A stretch of 64,000 bases of DNA from Tsukamurella pseudospumae (GTDB lineage: Bacteria; Actinomycetota; Actinomycetes; Mycobacteriales; Mycobacteriaceae): NCBI RefSeq assembly GCF_001575205.1, contig NZ_LSRE01000044.1, positions 186,001-250,000 on the forward strand, read 5' to 3'. Within the stretch, counting starts at the first letter, position 1; the number at the start of each line of letters is the position of its first letter. Shown here piece by piece: positions 25,793 to 34,399 of the stretch. Made by a program: the position numbers and the translations under genes. The notes under the pieces are model-generated. The model saw only the letters and a program-made list of their open reading frames with translations. It was not told the origin of the DNA and ran no database searches.

Positions 25793-26641
25793 TTAGTCGT
25801 CAGCTGGAACGGTCGGTCGCGGCCAGTCAGGCGTGATTCCTCGCTCAACATCCCTATCCCATACGAACTGGTTGTACTTCAGCTCGTAGTGTTTGAACGC
25901 AGAGAAACAACTGCTTACCTGCGTCAGATCTCCGTCTCTCAGCAGGCAGACGCTCATCGCTGCGAGCACGCCACAATGAGACGCGAACAGCGCGTTTCGC
26001 CAGGACTGATCGACGTTATGGTCGCTCTCCAACTGCGCCGAGATGACTGCACCCGACAGAGTGATTGCGTTGGCGTGGGCGACACCGGACAGTCGCTGAT
26101 ACTCTCGACGCCCCATCTCGGGCGAAAGCTGATGGATCAGGTTCGTGTAGTTTGGCAGCGGCGCTTTCGGTAGCGAGCGCTGACTGGACCAGTCGTTGAA
26201 TCCCTTCGCCAGCTCAATAAGCTCTGGGTCAGCGTCAGGCTTACCTACTCCGTGGTCATTGAAGCCATCCCTGCACAGATTCATTGCCTTCGAGATCCGC
26301 ATCTCAGGCGAGTCGGTCGGGTCGCTCACGTAAACGCACCGGCTCGAATATTCTGCCGCGGAGCGAGCCAGAACGGCAGGGGACATGACCATCGGTTGTT
26401 CGAGGCTGAGCAACTTGCCGAGGCTGAAGACGAAGTCCCCCGCCCCAAGTAGGTAGAAGCGGGTGTACCGCTGAGCTGTCAGAAGGGGATCGGGAATGGC
26501 GCCACCACCGTGCTCTGCGTCGTACTCGTCAATATTCGAGACCGTTGGTTCACGGTATGGCAACTGAGCCACCGCGCTCATCACCAAGGCTGTCGCATTG
26601 CACAGACTGCTAGCTTCAGTAAGCGATGGAAGTTCGGCCAT
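25793..26641 (-). CDS. Cargo protein of unknown function, helical
   Basis: A 282-residue, mostly alpha-helical, soluble protein. Notable segments are LLGAGDFVFSLGKLL, SPAVLARSAAEYSSRCVYV and GRREYQRLSGVAHANAITLSGAV (key HANAITLSG). It is reminiscent of DUF5677-like proteins of unknown function, but I cannot assign it. GC is lower than the host average. It converges on the 110-residue gene with a 17-bp gap and its start is 28 bp from the integrase stop. Position beside the integrase suggests cargo, possibly anti-phage; inference. Confidence 0.65.
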   Translation of the reverse strand: MAELPSLTEASSLCNATALVMSAVAQLPYREPTVSNIDEYDAEHGGGAIPDPLLTAQRYTRFYLLGAGDFVFSLGKLLSLEQPMVMSPAVLARSAAEYSSRCVYVSDPTDSPEMRISKAMNLCRDGFNDHGVGKPDADPELIELAKGFNDWSSQRSLPKAPLPNYTNLIHQLSPEMGRREYQRLSGVAHANAITLSGAVISAQLESDHNVDQSWRNALFASHCGVLAAMSVCLLRDGDLTQVSSCFSAFKHYELKYNQFVWDRDVERGITPDWPRPTVPADD

Positions 26642-26669
26642 GTCACAGAGCCTACCGACGACGTCTCGC

Positions 26670-28133
26670 CTATCGACCGAATAGCTGGATGACCGGGGCG
26701 ATCTCGCGTTCTGGCTCGCTCTGCTCCGCGGTGTCCGCGATGCGAGCCGGGGCCGGGAGGTTGTTGAGCGCGCCGCCGTCCTGGCTGGGAATCCAGTCGC
26801 CGTAAGTGTCCAACGTCAGGGTGTATTGCGCGTGGCCCATCCACTGACTGACGAGCATGAAGTGGACGCCCGCCGAGAGCTGCATCGTCGCGAAACTATG
26901 CCGCCCGTAGTCGTGGAGCCGGACGCCCCGGACGGCTGGCTGCGCGGGGACTGCCGGGGCGGTCTCGGTGGCGGACTTCGCGGCGCGGGCGGGTCGGCTC
27001 ACGGGTAGCCCGGCCTCCACTAGCGCCGGGGCAAGGATCGTCTCGAACCAGGTTCCCAGCTCGGGTGGCTGGGACCAATCCAGGGGCATCACGGTGCGCT
27101 CGCCCTTCACGCGGTAGCCACCGTTCTTGCGGCTCGGCCACAGAGGAGCGGTGGGCTCGTCTGCGCGGGGATGCACGTCGCGGAGATACGCGTGCATCCG
27201 CTCTGCGAGCCAGGGCGGTAGCGGTACCGACCGGCGGGACTTCCGGCTCTTGGGTGTGCTGGTGACCCACTCGCCGCCCTTGCGGTCCTTAGTTCGGCGG
27301 ACATGCACGACGCACTGGACAGAGGAGTCGGTGCCGTCGTTGGCCGCGCTCGCTGGCCGGGTCGTGAAATCTAGGTCCTGGATCTCCAGTCCGGCGCACT
27401 CGGCCTTCCGCAGTCCGGAGTAGGGGAGGAAGTACGCCAGCAACTCGTAGACGGGGTAGAGCTTGCCGACGATCTGCGCGGTGGCGGCGACTTGCTCGGC
27501 GGTGAGCGGGTGATGCTGGAACTTCTCTCGGTCTCCCACGGCGCGGCCAGTGTTGAAGTCCACCTGATCGCACGGGTTCGCGGGAATCGCGCCGTGGCGG
27601 GTGGCGTACGTGAGGACGTTCTTCAAGCCGAGCCAGGCGTGATTGACCGTCTTCGGTGCGAGTCTCCGCGCCGCCAGGTCCGCGAGGAACAGCTCGCAGT
27701 CTCGCGGGGTGATGCTCGCGACCGCTTTGGCCGCGAACCGGTCCAGGGCGTACCGCTTGACGACGCGCTCGTAGTCGTCCAGGGTCCGCTGCTTCAGTCG
27801 GCCCTGCGCCACCTTCAGCGCTTGGCTCTCGATCCACGCCTGCGCGTAGTGCCCGAACGGTAGATCGCCGGCGATTCGCTGATCAGCCAGGGCGGACGTG
27901 CCGTTCGTGTGGCGGGCCGCGTTCAGTTCGTCGCGGCGGGCCTCGGCCAGCTCCCGCGTGGGGAAGGTCTCCTGCCGGTTCGTCGTCTTCTTGCGACCGT
28001 TCGGCTTCGCCGGGTCCACCGGGATCGGCAGTCCGTGTTCGTCCCGTACTACGTCCTTGAACGTGACGCGGTAGGTAGCGACGGGCTTCCCCCGGCGGCG
28101 CTCGGTGGTCTCGTACTTCGTGATCCAGGCCAT
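26670..28133 (-). CDS. int: Tyrosine recombinase (site-specific integrase)
   Basis: A 487-residue phage-type integrase. N-terminus MAWITKYETTERRRGKPVATYRV is an AP2-like arm-binding domain (key WITKYET), residues 100-220 a SAM-like core-binding domain, then the catalytic domain with Arg242 (SGLRKAE), His407 and Arg411 (HDYGR), His434 (WMGHAQ) and nucleophile Tyr444 (LDTYGD). It should recombine attP with the tRNA gene. ATG at 28133 is separated by one base from the serine recombinase stop (TGACATG), so both are co-translated. Confidence 0.93.
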   Translation of the reverse strand: MAWITKYETTERRRGKPVATYRVTFKDVVRDEHGLPIPVDPAKPNGRKKTTNRQETFPTRELAEARRDELNAARHTNGTSALADQRIAGDLPFGHYAQAWIESQALKVAQGRLKQRTLDDYERVVKRYALDRFAAKAVASITPRDCELFLADLAARRLAPKTVNHAWLGLKNVLTYATRHGAIPANPCDQVDFNTGRAVGDREKFQHHPLTAEQVAATAQIVGKLYPVYELLAYFLPYSGLRKAECAGLEIQDLDFTTRPASAANDGTDSSVQCVVHVRRTKDRKGGEWVTSTPKSRKSRRSVPLPPWLAERMHAYLRDVHPRADEPTAPLWPSRKNGGYRVKGERTVMPLDWSQPPELGTWFETILAPALVEAGLPVSRPARAAKSATETAPAVPAQPAVRGVRLHDYGRHSFATMQLSAGVHFMLVSQWMGHAQYTLTLDTYGDWIPSQDGGALNNLPAPARIADTAEQSEPEREIAPVIQLFGR

Positions 28134-28134
28134 G

Positions 28135-28764
28135 TCAGGCTGCCTTTCGTTCGATGCGGGCCAGGGCGCGCCTGACGCTGCTGTAGCTCCATTCGGTGCC
28201 GCCCTTAGCGGTGGGGATGCCCTCGGTGGTGAGCGTGCTGGCGATGGCCTTAGCGCCGAGCCCCTGCGCGGCGAGCACTTGGATACGGCGCTGCGCCGAG
28301 ACACTGATCAGGCCCGGGTCGCCCTTGCTGCGCTTCTGGTCCAGGGCTTCGCGGGTGCGGGTGCCGATCTTGCGGCGTTCCTCTGCGGCCACCGCGAGCC
28401 GTACGTCCGCGACGAGACGCTGGCTCGGGTCGCCGCTGTCTGCGCCCTCGCAGTCCAAGAGCCGCCATCCATAATCGTTCGCGCGCTTCATGATCTGCGC
28501 GGCGTCCAACTGGTCACGGGTGACGCGATCCAGCGCGCGGACGAGAAGTCCCTGCGCCACTCCCGATTCCACTGCGGCCACGGCGACCTCACGCCCGAAC
28601 ATCGCGTCGTTCTTGGCCCCGCTGACCACGTCCGTGGTGACCGTGAGCAGTTCATGCCCGCGAGCCGCACACCACTGCGCCAGGGCGTCGCGTTGCGCTT
28701 CCAGGCCGAGGCCGCTCTCGCCCTGCCTGTCCGTGCTCACTCTCACGTATCCGATGACTCTCAT
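28135..28764 (-). CDS. Serine recombinase (resolvase/invertase family)
   Basis: A 209-residue small serine recombinase: YVRVSTDRQ with catalytic Ser10, ALDRVTRDQLDAAQIM, the LAVAAEERRKIGTRTREALDQKRSKG E-helix (key AAEERRKIGTRTREAL) and a C-terminal HTH (GLGAKAIASTLTTEGIPT). It is probably a resolvase or a recombination-directionality partner rather than an integrase. It is directly upstream of and coupled to the tyrosine integrase, an uncommon combination. ATG at 28764 follows GGGAG. Confidence 0.9.
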   Translation of the reverse strand: MRVIGYVRVSTDRQGESGLGLEAQRDALAQWCAARGHELLTVTTDVVSGAKNDAMFGREVAVAAVESGVAQGLLVRALDRVTRDQLDAAQIMKRANDYGWRLLDCEGADSGDPSQRLVADVRLAVAAEERRKIGTRTREALDQKRSKGDPGLISVSAQRRIQVLAAQGLGAKAIASTLTTEGIPTAKGGTEWSYSSVRRALARIERKAA

Positions 28765-28946
28765 CCGTTGTCTCCCTTGCTGTGTGGTCCAGGGGGCGCG
28801 GCCCCGAGTGCACCCCTTGCACCCCACCTTACCTCGTACGCCTGTTCGATGTTGTAGCGAATAGCCCTGTCCTGTCGAGTCTTTCGCTTACCGCGTGCGT
28901 CGCCCTAAGCGCTGACGTGCCACTGCCCTAGCCCGTGGGCCAAGCC

Positions 28947-28970
28947 GCCCCGCTGCCAGCGTGGCGGGGC
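28947..28970. terminator. Hairpin downstream of the terminase-small-like gene
   Basis: GCCCCGC (28947-28953) pairs with GCGGGGC (28964-28970) over a 10-nt loop, 20 bp after the stop of the minus-strand gene at 28990. Confidence 0.5.
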
Positions 28971-28989
28971 AACCAGGCCCCCGCGATAG

Positions 28990-29766
28990 CTACCGGGTGC
29001 CCCTGCGGCGGGGTGCGGGCGCTGCGGGTGGCGGGGTGGTGGCGCGGAGAGCGGCCAGAGCCTCCTCCATGCTCATCAATCCCGAGCCCGCCCCGTCCGT
29101 GATCGCCGGCTCCTCGACGGGCCGGGGCATAGGAGGGCGCTCGGCCCGCTCTTCGGCGGCGTGCATCCCGACGATCTCGGCCTCGATCCAGTCGGCGTCC
29201 TCGGTGTCGGCCACTCCGCGCTCGGCGCGGCTGGCAGCCCGGCTACCGCCCGTCATCGTCGCCATCCCAGCGAGCAACTGCTCGAACGGCTTTGGATCAA
29301 CTGAGACTTCCACGGCGGTCTTGGCGCTGAGGCCCGCGCGGTCGAGGGCGGAGTTCGTGGCCGCGAGCTTGACGCTGTCCGGGGCGTCGTCGTCCACGGC
29401 GATCTTGAGTAGGTTCGCGGCCATCCGATCGGCAGCCATCGCCAGCCGGACACGAGCGGCAGCCTGGACCGCCGGGGCGGCTCCGCCGTGCACACGGCAC
29501 ACGTTCCCACCGGCTATCGCGGCGCGCTTACAGCGGTCGCCGTTTTTGCGGTGCGCCGTGCAGCGGTTTGCCAACCCCTCGGGGTTCCAGCGAGTCTCCT
29601 TCATAGGTGTGTCCTTCGGCGTCGTCGCGTCCTCGACAGCCATGCCGTCGAAGGCCTCCCACACTTCGTACTCTGGATCGCTTTCGTCGACGACCCACCG
29701 GCCCGCCGTCTCTGATGCCAGGGCGGGTGGTTGCTGATTCTCGATGTGCTCAGACGATTCCTTCAT
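28990..29766 (-). CDS. Zn-finger phage protein, terminase-small-subunit-like
   Basis: A 258-residue acidic protein with a central metal-binding motif CTAHRKNGDRC...GNVCRVHGG (Cys69, His72, Cys79, Cys90, His93), followed by a helical segment APAVQAAARVRLAMAADRMAANLL. The C-x2-H-x6-C...C-x2-HGG-x-AP arrangement is frequent in actinobacterial prophages and plasmids next to packaging genes, which suggests a DNA-recognition role such as a small terminase. Assignment by pattern only. If correct it would redirect helper packaging to element DNA. ATG at 29766 follows GGAAGGAAG. Confidence 0.5.
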   Translation of the reverse strand: MKESSEHIENQQPPALASETAGRWVVDESDPEYEVWEAFDGMAVEDATTPKDTPMKETRWNPEGLANRCTAHRKNGDRCKRAAIAGGNVCRVHGGAAPAVQAAARVRLAMAADRMAANLLKIAVDDDAPDSVKLAATNSALDRAGLSAKTAVEVSVDPKPFEQLLAGMATMTGGSRAASRAERGVADTEDADWIEAEIVGMHAAEERAERPPMPRPVEEPAITDGAGSGLMSMEEALAALRATTPPPAAPAPRRRGTR

Positions 29767-30067
29767 GTGCTGCTTCCTTCCAATTTTGTTCTGTTCGAAT
29801 CCGATTGACCGTTGCCCTAGCCGCCAACCGGGTCGGACGATGCCCGCCTATATGCATAGGCGGGCGGGCATCGCCCTTGGCCGGTGCTCCGATACCCGGC
29901 CTGCGGGTAGGTGCGGGTATCGCCCTCTACCTGCGGTTTTGCGTTGCCCGCGCACGGAGCGGGTATCGGCGGGCATCGTGCCGGGTATCGGACCCGCTCC
30001 GATACCCGCGTGGGGCATCGCCCCCTACCTGCGGTTTTGCAACCGCCTCCGATACCCGCTCGGCCCG
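29767..30067. other. Gene-free iteron region, putative replication origin of the element
   Basis: Six copies of GATACCCG or its complement occur at 29891, 29914, 29960, 29982, 30001 and 30051. A 24-bp direct repeat containing CTACCTGCGGTTTTGC lies at 29919-29942 and 30017-30040 with one mismatch. A 9-bp inverted repeat GCCCGCCTA/TAGGCGGGC (29842-29850, 29857-29865) starts the block. It abuts the 3' end of the primase-helicase gene, the usual place of satellite origins. Confidence 0.65.
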
Positions 30068-32242
30068 CTACGCCCGTACGACAAACCACGTTGCGGCCCT
30101 TCCTCCGCCACCGGACCCGCCCTTACCGCCCGCCACGTAGCGGAGAAGGCCCTCGCGGGTGAGCTTGTCCAGTCGCCGCCGAATGCGCTTCTTGGCTGCG
30201 CTGCGCTCGGTCTCGTCCTCGATGTCGCCGTAGACGGCCTCCACGGCGATGGTCTCCGTGATCCCAACCGCCCCGGCCTCGGTCGCGAGTTGCAGGACCA
30301 TCGCCTCAGGATCGATCGCGCTGGACACCCCCTGTCCGTGGGCGTGGTCGAGCATCAGCGGCCCGACAGGCGACGCGGGCTGCTTCAGGTGCGTTAGCTC
30401 CACCCGCTGCGCTCCGGCTTCGCCCCATACGAGCAGTACCGACCCCATGCCGGACGTGAGCCAGGTGCTGCCGAACACGTCGGCCAGCTTGTCCGGCTTG
30501 CGGTTGTCCGACGTCGCTTTTCGTTGGTGGTGCAGGTCGATGAACTCGGTGCCGTTGGCGAGGATCGACTGCATGGCGGTGTTGATCCCCGAGCCGGTCG
30601 CGTCCTCGCCCAGCCCCGACGCCAGGTCCTTCAACGAGTCCACAATGACCAGCCCTGGATCGCGGCCGTGCATCGCTACCCACTGCGCGAAGACGTCAGG
30701 CGCTTCGGCTGCGTTGACCGGCGGCGGTCCCTTCCACACGACCAGTTGTCGTTTGAGCGTCGCAGCCACAGACTCGTCGGAAGTGTCGACCATCCGGTTG
30801 ATCGACCGGCGAATCTGCGGTGGGCGGTCCATCGCCAGGTACAGGATCGGGCGCTCATCCACAGCGACCGGCAGCCCGCACATCTCCGGCGGATTGAGGC
30901 CCAACCTGGCGAGCATCAGCTGCTGGACGATGGTCGACTTGCCCACGCCCTGCGGACCGCAGATCATCAGGCCCTCGCCGGGAGCCCACAGGACTTGATC
31001 CCCTGACCCCCACAAGGGGGATTCGTTCACAGCCTCGGTGAGGAACGCCAGGCCGTCCATCGCCCGGTCGGCGTTGACATTCAGGCGGTCGAGAGCCTTC
31101 TCTTCCGCATAGGCCGCCCTGGCGCGGTCCCGCACGCGCAGTTTCGTCAGTTCGTTTTGGATGTCGGCGTCGAGGTCGCCCGTGATCGCCGTGGTGTTCA
31201 CCCCGCGGTGCAAACGGGCCAGCGTCTCCGCCGGGTCCGCGAGCTTGGCCTGCGCCGCCGCCCACTGCGCTGTTCGCAGGAATTCGTTCCGAGCCGGCGA
31301 ACTGCGCCCGTCCAGGCCACGCCCCTCCCAACTGAACGACTCGTTGAACGCCTGATCCAGCCGGGGTAGAGCCGTAGCCACCGGGTAGCACCCTGCGATC
31401 ACCTCACGGAAGGCCCACGGCAACGCCCTGACGACCGCTTCGTGGCTGCTGCCGCCGTTACGGACTTCCTTCTCGAAAGCGGCCAGCACCCCGTCCAAGG
31501 CTTGGGGGCGATCCGCTCGGGTGTGTTCCTCTGCGGTGAGAAACTGCGCCATCTGATCTTCGGTGAGCGGGTCGGCTTCGTCCGTTGTGGCGGCAGAAAG
31601 ACATGCACGCAACTCTTCCGGGAGGCCTGGCAGCCCTCCGGTGTTCGCCCATCGGTATTCGCCATCGTCGCGAACGTGCGGTGTCGGCGCGACGATGATC
31701 ACGCCGTTCTTGCCGCGCACGTCCCCGAACGACCGGAACGCCCCCGCGCCGTTGCCATACCCGCCGTCGTTGACGAACAGGTAGTGCCCGCGATCAGGAT
31801 TCCCCACGCGGGACAGCTGACACACGCCCTGGCGGAGACCATCGGCCAGGTCTACGGGTAGTTCGCTGAGCGCGGCTCCGTCGAGGTCGAAGGCGATCGC
31901 GCCGCTGCGACCGATGTGCAGCGCGATCCCGTAGTCGGGATTCTCGCTCCACCACTCCTCGATCTGCTCGGGGTCGCGGGTGGACTGGTCCTGCCAGCGA
32001 CCGCCCACCACGGTGCCGGGGTTCTTGCTCCCCGATGCGACCGGCAAGACGAACCATCCGGCCCGCGCGTAGGCCAAGGCGGCGTCTCGAAGGCTCAAAC
32101 CGGCGACGTCGGGAACACTCGGAGGCGTGAACCGAAACAGCACGCATCCGTCACGTGTCGTCGATTGTGTGACACGGATTCGTCTGCGTTGCTGCGGTTT
32201 ACGTGGTGGCGGCGATACTTCGCCAGGTGTAGGCTGGCTCAT
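30068..32242 (-). CDS. Bifunctional primase-polymerase with RepA/DnaB-like helicase domain
   Basis: A 724-residue replication protein. The N-terminal half is a Prim-Pol domain (about 45-225) with GWFVLPVASGSKNPG, catalytic AIAFDLDG (Asp119, Asp121) and RGHYLF (151-156). The C-terminal half is a RecA-fold ATPase with Walker A GPQGVGKST (Lys435) and Walker B LVIVDSLKDL, plus FIDLHHQRKAT. A winged-helix-like tail (RRRLDKLTREGLLRYV) ends the protein. It would initiate and unwind at the adjacent iterons, giving the element autonomous replication. ATG at 32242 follows AGAAAGG. Confidence 0.9.
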   Translation of the reverse strand: MSQPTPGEVSPPPRKPQQRRRIRVTQSTTRDGCVLFRFTPPSVPDVAGLSLRDAALAYARAGWFVLPVASGSKNPGTVVGGRWQDQSTRDPEQIEEWWSENPDYGIALHIGRSGAIAFDLDGAALSELPVDLADGLRQGVCQLSRVGNPDRGHYLFVNDGGYGNGAGAFRSFGDVRGKNGVIIVAPTPHVRDDGEYRWANTGGLPGLPEELRACLSAATTDEADPLTEDQMAQFLTAEEHTRADRPQALDGVLAAFEKEVRNGGSSHEAVVRALPWAFREVIAGCYPVATALPRLDQAFNESFSWEGRGLDGRSSPARNEFLRTAQWAAAQAKLADPAETLARLHRGVNTTAITGDLDADIQNELTKLRVRDRARAAYAEEKALDRLNVNADRAMDGLAFLTEAVNESPLWGSGDQVLWAPGEGLMICGPQGVGKSTIVQQLMLARLGLNPPEMCGLPVAVDERPILYLAMDRPPQIRRSINRMVDTSDESVAATLKRQLVVWKGPPPVNAAEAPDVFAQWVAMHGRDPGLVIVDSLKDLASGLGEDATGSGINTAMQSILANGTEFIDLHHQRKATSDNRKPDKLADVFGSTWLTSGMGSVLLVWGEAGAQRVELTHLKQPASPVGPLMLDHAHGQGVSSAIDPEAMVLQLATEAGAVGITETIAVEAVYGDIEDETERSAAKKRIRRRLDKLTREGLLRYVAGGKGGSGGGGRAATWFVVRA

Positions 32243-32268
32243 TGAGCGCCTTTCTGAGGTTGCTTAAT

Positions 32269-32287
32269 CGCGGTGCCCCACACCGCG
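32269..32287. terminator. Hairpin between the small membrane gene and the primase
   Basis: CGCGGTG (32269-32275) and CACCGCG (32281-32287) form a perfect 7-bp stem with a CCCCA loop in the primase leader; terminator or attenuator. Confidence 0.45.
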
Positions 32288-32309
32288 ATTGGAAGGTCAG
32301 CCCTGCTGA

Positions 32310-32609
32310 CTAATGGAGGAGTTTCGCTCTCCCGAACGAAATAGATGCGGCACTGTTACACCCGGTCGGAGCGGCCTCGGGAGCTGAGTTCCCGAGGTCG
32401 CTCGCTCGTTTCGAGCAGGCGCACAACGGCTCCAGACTCGGACACAGCGTTGAGATGCACCGCGTGCGCCCGTTACCGCCATCCGGCCCGTTGCAGCCGA
32501 CCGTGACGACGTCAGGCCTCAGCGAACGGTCAGCCTGGACGGCGCAATACACCAGCCACGCGGCTGCGCACAGGACGACGAGCGCGGACACCGCCGCTTC
32601 CGCACTCAC
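32310..32609 (-). CDS. Small protein with one N-terminal membrane helix
   Basis: A 99-residue protein with a membrane segment at residues 5-25 (AVSALVVLCAAAWLVYCAV) and a cysteine-rich soluble part (Cys at about 39, 51, 56, 63, 65). GTG start overlaps the stop of the upstream gene (GTGA, 32606-32609), which supports it being a real gene. No family recognised. Confidence 0.5.
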   Translation of the reverse strand: MSAEAAVSALVVLCAAAWLVYCAVQADRSLRPDVVTVGCNGPDGGNGRTRCISTLCPSLEPLCACSKRASDLGNSAPEAAPTGCNSAASISFGRAKLLH

Positions 32610-33583
32610 TGCGCGGTCCCGTCGAGCCGGACCGTCACGTCGGGCAAGTACTCGTCGCTCGGCAAGCCGATCTGGAAGAAGCGCCGGTCGCTCACGTATA
32701 CGAAGTCCACACCGTCGCCGAGGTCAGCCTTGAAGACTTCCTCGCAGGTCGGGCACGTCGGAAAGACCCGCGTGGTCGGCCCGCAGGTGACCACCATCAT
32801 CGCGTCGATCTCCGTGTCTTGCCATTCCTCGCACCACCAACACTGCGCGAAACCGCTCTCGGCCGTCTCGCGCCAGAGCAACCGGACGATCCGTAGCGGC
32901 GTGCTCATCACGGGAACGGGATGCGCTTCCGTGCACACGTCTTCCGGTTGATTGTGGATCACGACGACGCGATCAGGAGCACCAGCCGCGCGGACGCGCT
33001 CGTAGTCCAGCTGACACACGCGTTCCTCAGCGGCGATCCGCTCCTGGACGTGCGGCCCCTCGTAGTAGCAGCGTTTGGAATCGTGTGCCCGCAGATCTTC
33101 AAGGGTGTACTCGCGGCCACCCGGCAGCAACGGCTGCGGAGGACGGCTCGTGTTCAGCAGCAACCGATCCGGATAGTGCCCCGCGTAGTCGATCACGTTA
33201 TCGCTCGGGTCCACTTCCAGCCTGGCGCACCCCGCCCTGGCTCGGTCGCGCGGGTCGCTCGACGCCTCCAATTCGCGGACCCGGTCTTCGCCGAGCATCT
33301 CGACGGTCTCGGCGTAGGTCGCCGGGCCGCGATCCTCGTTGCGGGCTCGGTCCAGTCCCGCCACGCCCAAGGGGTGCTTGTTCACGTTGCGCGAGAGCCT
33401 GCGCTCTCGTACGAGAACGCGGTGGCCGTCCGGCCCCATGATCGTGACCTTCGGCTCATTCATCGCGAGTAGGTGATCGATGGACGGACTATGAGCTGCC
33501 GACAGCTCTGCGCCGGACATCCCGAGCGCCGGGGCGACCTCGATCAGCTCGGGCGGGATGTTCTGCTGGTCCTCCGCGCTCAC
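32606..33583 (-). CDS. Element protein of unknown function with CxxC zinc site
   Basis: A 325-residue hydrophilic protein. Near the C-terminus CWWCEEW and CPTCEEVF form a probable four-cysteine zinc knuckle; DRARAGCARLEVDPSDNVIDYAGHYPD and KRCYYEGPHVQE are other distinctive stretches (each only partly informative). No known domain recognised. GTG start overlaps the stop of the HTH gene (GTGA, 33580-33583), so it is in the early minus-strand operon with the HTH, membrane and primase genes and may assist replication. Confidence 0.7.
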   Translation of the reverse strand: MSAEDQQNIPPELIEVAPALGMSGAELSAAHSPSIDHLLAMNEPKVTIMGPDGHRVLVRERRLSRNVNKHPLGVAGLDRARNEDRGPATYAETVEMLGEDRVRELEASSDPRDRARAGCARLEVDPSDNVIDYAGHYPDRLLLNTSRPPQPLLPGGREYTLEDLRAHDSKRCYYEGPHVQERIAAEERVCQLDYERVRAAGAPDRVVVIHNQPEDVCTEAHPVPVMSTPLRIVRLLWRETAESGFAQCWWCEEWQDTEIDAMMVVTCGPTTRVFPTCPTCEEVFKADLGDGVDFVYVSDRRFFQIGLPSDEYLPDVTVRLDGTAQ

Positions 33584-33882
33584 TGCTGCGCCTCCTGACC
33601 ACCCGACGCGAGCGTCTGGAGCCAATCCCAGAGGTCCACGTCGGCGTACCAGGAGTGACCCGCGAGAGTGAAACGGCGCAGCTCACCGCGTTCCTGCGCG
33701 TAGCGAAGCCGGGTCGGGGTGATGCCGGTGATACCCATTTCCCGGAAGAATTCGAGCGCGCCCTCCCTTCCCTTCCGGGTCGGGAGGTTGGACAGTTCGT
33801 CGCGATTGACGATGCTCCGCTGCTGCTGGCGATTGGGCGCGGGCGTAGCGACCCGCTGCGCGGTCTGGGTGAGTTGGCTCAT
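33580..33882 (-). CDS. HTH protein, MerR/excisionase-like
   Basis: A 100-residue protein. Its C-terminal half reads FREMGITGITPTRLRYAQERGELRRFTLAGHSWYADVDLWDWLQ; the ITPTRLRYAQERGEL helix pair and WYADVDLWDWL strand-helix are typical of AlpA/Xis-type or helix_turn_helix_17 proteins. It is the first gene of the minus-strand operon that ends with the primase and may be an excisionase or activator. ATG at 33882 follows AAGGAGC by 8 nt; an ATG 11 codons earlier lacks this RBS. Confidence 0.7.
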   Translation of the reverse strand: MSQLTQTAQRVATPAPNRQQQRSIVNRDELSNLPTRKGREGALEFFREMGITGITPTRLRYAQERGELRRFTLAGHSWYADVDLWDWLQTLASGGQEAQQ

Positions 33883-34399
33883 GGCCGATGCTCCTTGGGA
33901 CGAGGAAGTGTCCACGAAAGGAGCCTTGAGCTAAACGAAGAAGTCAGGCCGCACCACCGTGCACACTCCCAAATTCGGAAGTGAACGGCAGAGTCACGGC
34001 CTGCCCTGAATCGTCGTCAGCTGTAGCTATACCGCCTGGCGCAATGCCGTGGCCGGTTGGCTACTGCCGCCAACTGTACCACCCACTAGGCGCGGGTAGC
34101 GCGCCAGCCACCGCCCCTAACTCGCTGGACTGCAGTCACTTCCGCGACTCCGTCCGTGATCCCGAGGAGAAACGAGCGCGAGAACAGTCCCTAACTAATT
34201 CCGGTAGTCCGTAGAGCGCCGTTTCCGACCGCCTGATTGGCGCGCTGACGCGCCCGCGCCTCGCGCGGGTACGGGGATACTGCTCACACTCAGGCAGTCT
34301 TAAGGTTCTGACTCCGTTGCCGGTGGACCACCGTACGATCATCCCGCGCTCTTGACTTTCTCTTGAGCGATGCTATGGAACGTCTAGAAGGAGGCGCTG
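33883..34399. other. Intergenic control region of the element
   Basis: A 517-bp gap between divergent transcription units (HTH-primase operon leftward, lipoprotein rightward). It must hold the early promoter, but apart from the lipoprotein promoter I see no clear hexamers or operators. No repressor gene is visible here or elsewhere in the element. Confidence 0.5.
34352..34379 (+). promoter_or_regulatory. Promoter of the lipoprotein gene
   Basis: TTGACT (34352-34357), a 16-bp spacer and TATGGA (34374-34379) make a sigma-A-like promoter 21 bp before the start codon. Confidence 0.5.

Noticed and set aside
25793-26692. Plus-strand short frames within the 282-residue cargo gene
   Set aside because: They lack RBS and coding character, while the minus-strand frame is long and protein-like.
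29821-30060. CRISPR array in the repeat-rich block
   Set aside because: Repeats are 8 bp in both orientations with irregular spacing and no cas genes; iterons fit better.
34136-34342. 68-codon frame in the element's control region as a repressor candidate
   Set aside because: Arg/Ser-rich without HTH pattern and without RBS; no support as a gene.
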